Positions 62,509 through 64,000 of a stretch of DNA of 64,000 nt are shown here, piece after piece. Source of the DNA: Bacteroidia bacterium (lineage in GTDB: Bacteria; Bacteroidota; Bacteroidia; 2-12-FULL-35-15); contig JAGVJJ010000011.1 in the NCBI GenBank assembly GCA_020051175.1, forward strand, positions 1 through 64,000, in the 5' to 3' direction. Numbering within the stretch: position 1 is the first letter of the stretch; each line of letters starts with the position of its first letter. Position numbers and translations under genes: made by a program. Below the pieces are notes generated by a model that worked only from the letters and a program-made list of their open reading frames with translations, was not told the DNA's origin and made no database searches.

Positions 62509-62641
62509 TGTCCTTTTCTTTACACTTGCATTCTTTTTCTTTAGGAGCAAAGCGATCATATAAATTAAGGATCGTGCTTGCAGTTATGGCAAGCAGAAAT
62601 AATGTGTAAAGGACTTTCATCCCTTTGCTTTGGTCATTCAT
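62501..62641 (-). CDS. Small membrane protein of the lysis module (holin/spanin-like)
   Basis: 46 residues, ATG 62639-62641, TAG 62501-62503. It overlaps the coiled-coil gene upstream by 8 bases (ATGAATGA) and the muramidase start by 8 bases, the dense packing of lysis genes. Sequence: KGMKVLYTLFLLAITAST as a membrane helix, then a charged tail with two cysteines (APKEKECKCKEKDNG). Holin- or Rz1-like in position; no family proved. Confidence 0.6.
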   Translation of the reverse strand: MNDQSKGMKVLYTLFLLAITASTILNLYDRFAPKEKECKCKEKDNG

Positions 62642-62990
62642 GCTCTTGTGTTTTTGATAGTTCCTTTAATTGATTGCGTAGCTGTTCGTTTTCTTTCTCT
62701 ACGTGATCTACTTTCTTTTCCAGCTCAACAATTCGTTCACGCTGGCTCTCGATCTGTTTCTCCAGCTCTTTGTTTTCTTCAGCAACGGCTTCCAGTTCTT
62801 TTACTCTTTTTTCAAGCGTTTGCGACCATTGAATCCAGTTCTCAGAGATTTGTTTTTCCGATTGTGCATTCAGGTTTCTGATCTCAGCGGATTGTTTTCT
62901 ATTATCCGAGCGGAAACGGATCAGCAGTTCTACCAATTTCCAAAAACCGGTTGCGCTGAATAGTATGGCTATTAGTTTTATATAATCCAT
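62634..62990 (-). CDS. Membrane-anchored coiled-coil protein of the lysis module
   Basis: 118 residues. One N-terminal helix (KLIAILFSATGFWKLVELLI) and then a long coiled coil to the end (EKRVKELEAVAEENKELEKQIE...). This is the layout of an inner-membrane spanin (Rz-like) or a similar phage protein. It sits between the tail gene and the endolysin genes. Confidence 0.72.
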   Translation of the reverse strand: MDYIKLIAILFSATGFWKLVELLIRFRSDNRKQSAEIRNLNAQSEKQISENWIQWSQTLEKRVKELEAVAEENKELEKQIESQRERIVELEKKVDHVEKENEQLRNQLKELSKTQEHE

Positions 62991-63001
62991 TTTATTAAGG
63001 T

Positions 63002-64000
63002 TTAAGGCGTTTCATAATCAATTTCGAGTGTCCAGTGTCCGGCAATAGCGATACTGCTTCCCAATGCGCTTAAATTGGTGAATTTGGTAAGGTAAGTTCC
63101 GTTGCCAATGGTGAGGTTCTTTACATCATCTTCCACATATCGGAAGAAGGTGATCTGACCTGGTCCTAACTGGAGTTTGGTTGTTACGTTCAGATAATTG
63201 CTGAAGGGACTGCCGTCCCGCTGCATGGCGAAATTTCCGCTGTCAAAGCTGTTTGGATTATTTACATCCAAATTCCTGATATATCCTTCCCAGGACAACG
63301 AGGCCTGCCGTATAGTAGATCCTGCCGGAATACCGGTTACAGGTATAATACCGAAATGATACTCTGCTGCCCCGGCTGACAATACCTCTGATTCAGGAAG
63401 TGAATCGGATTGAAAACGAATTTGTGTTCTCATCTTGGTTCTGCTGTTTAAAAATGTTATGAGCTTTAATGGCGTAATGAATTTGGTATCATCTAATCCT
63501 GATGTTACTTCTGCTTGTGTCGCTATCCGGGCAATTCCTGCAAGCGCAGTTGTTGCTTGTACCAGGTTTCCTTGTATCACATTCCATGATGCTCCTGTTG
63601 TGAGTTCATTGCCTCCGAGATTATCCGCTCTGCAATAGATCACATCACGCACCTGTACATCTGTTCCGCCTGGACCTCCAATTTTTCCTGCAATGCTTGC
63701 AGTGTAGGCATCTCCTTTTTGTCCTGCGGGATAATTTGGATTAAGAGAACAATCAATTAATCCTTTGTCTTCCCAAAGTCCGGTAACCTTATCGGCTACA
63801 TACTGTGCGAGTTTTTGAGGCGTAACTGCTCTTTGATTGTCCACGCCCTCATTGACTTCGGCCTGTGTAGCAATTTCAATCATTCCCATTACTGTTTCCG
63901 AAGCAATGGGAAAAACGATCAGCGGAGGCGTTACATGATTAGCGAGTTGGAAAAATTGACCATCATACACCAGCAGGTAAACTTTTCCAACGACAAGATC
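63002..64000 (-). CDS. Phage tail fibre protein, 5' end outside window
   Basis: Open to the window edge: the frame reads VVGKVYLLVYDGQFFQL across the GTG at 63970, so that is not the true start. At least 332 residues. Two copies of IATQAEV-[NT]-x-G-x-D-[ND]-x(2)-x-[VI]-TP-x-K-L (near residues 32 and 150 of the visible part) are phage tail-fibre repeats. The C-terminal domain is strand-rich. Recognises or contacts the host surface. The prophage probably continues beyond the window. Confidence 0.82.
   Translation of the reverse strand, partial: DLVVGKVYLLVYDGQFFQLANHVTPPLIVFPIASETVMGMIEIATQAEVNEGVDNQRAVTPQKLAQYVADKVTGLWEDKGLIDCSLNPNYPAGQKGDAYTASIAGKIGGPGGTDVQVRDVIYCRADNLGGNELTTGASWNVIQGNLVQATTALAGIARIATQAEVTSGLDDTKFITPLKLITFLNSRTKMRTQIRFQSDSLPESEVLSAGAAEYHFGIIPVTGIPAGSTIRQASLSWEGYIRNLDVNNPNSFDSGNFAMQRDGSPFSNYLNVTTKLQLGPGQITFFRYVEDDVKNLTIGNGTYLTKFTNLSALGSSIAIAGHWTLEIDYETP

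Overview
The window comes from a member of the Bacteroidota (Bacteroidetes), probably a Chitinophagales- or Sphingobacteriales-type genome. The evidence is: secreted proteins with type IX secretion C-terminal tails, the gene order prs-rplY-pth, promoters with the Bacteroidota -7 box TAnnTTTG, few Shine-Dalgarno sequences, and DUF families typical of the phylum. The exact genus cannot be read from the sequence.

Layout. 1-21.4 kb is ordinary chromosome: the end of a sensor kinase, a FucP-type sugar permease with a ROK sugar kinase, sucA-sucB (2-oxoglutarate dehydrogenase E1/E2), an MscS channel, anmK, an acyl-CoA dehydrogenase, bioD, a beta-carbonic anhydrase, two paralogous T9SS cargo proteins, pth, rplY, prs and tRNA-Leu(CAA). 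21.3-27.3 kb is a small mobile element beside the tRNA-Leu: a large serine recombinase whose 3' end reads antisense through the tRNA, a HTH replication-type protein, a string of small unknown genes and a divergent phage-like regulator switch. 27.3-28.5 kb holds a strongly folded candidate RNA with its own terminator, a TPR protein and a STAS-like protein.

28.7-40 kb is the most interesting part: one compact minus-strand operon that reads as a complete pathway for inositol sphingolipids. Serine palmitoyltransferase, a GNAT-type ceramide synthase candidate and an epimerase-type ceramide reductase candidate would make the dihydroceramide. myo-Inositol-phosphate synthase, a CDP-alcohol phosphotransferase (PI-phosphate synthase), a PgpA-like phosphatase and a PAP2/Aur1-like transferase would make and attach the phosphoinositol head group. 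Four further genes of unknown role (GtrA family, a DUF5686 outer-membrane barrel, DUF4833, a small lipoprotein) lie inside the same operon and are candidates for moving or tailoring the lipid. The head-group genes match the inositol-lipid cluster described in Bacteroides; what stands out is that the backbone genes are fused to it.

40-61 kb carries two tripartite RND efflux systems (one with an in-frame stop in the pump), a START-domain lipid-binding protein, two TetR and four MarR regulators, DoxX/DODA-type genes, and three near-copies of a GTTTAAAC-based operator. 61-64 kb is the lysis/tail end of a prophage: M23 endopeptidase, GH108 muramidase, two small membrane proteins and a tail-fibre protein that runs off the window. 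The stretch from about 28.5 to 61 kb is visibly richer in A/T than the flanks, which fits an accessory region.
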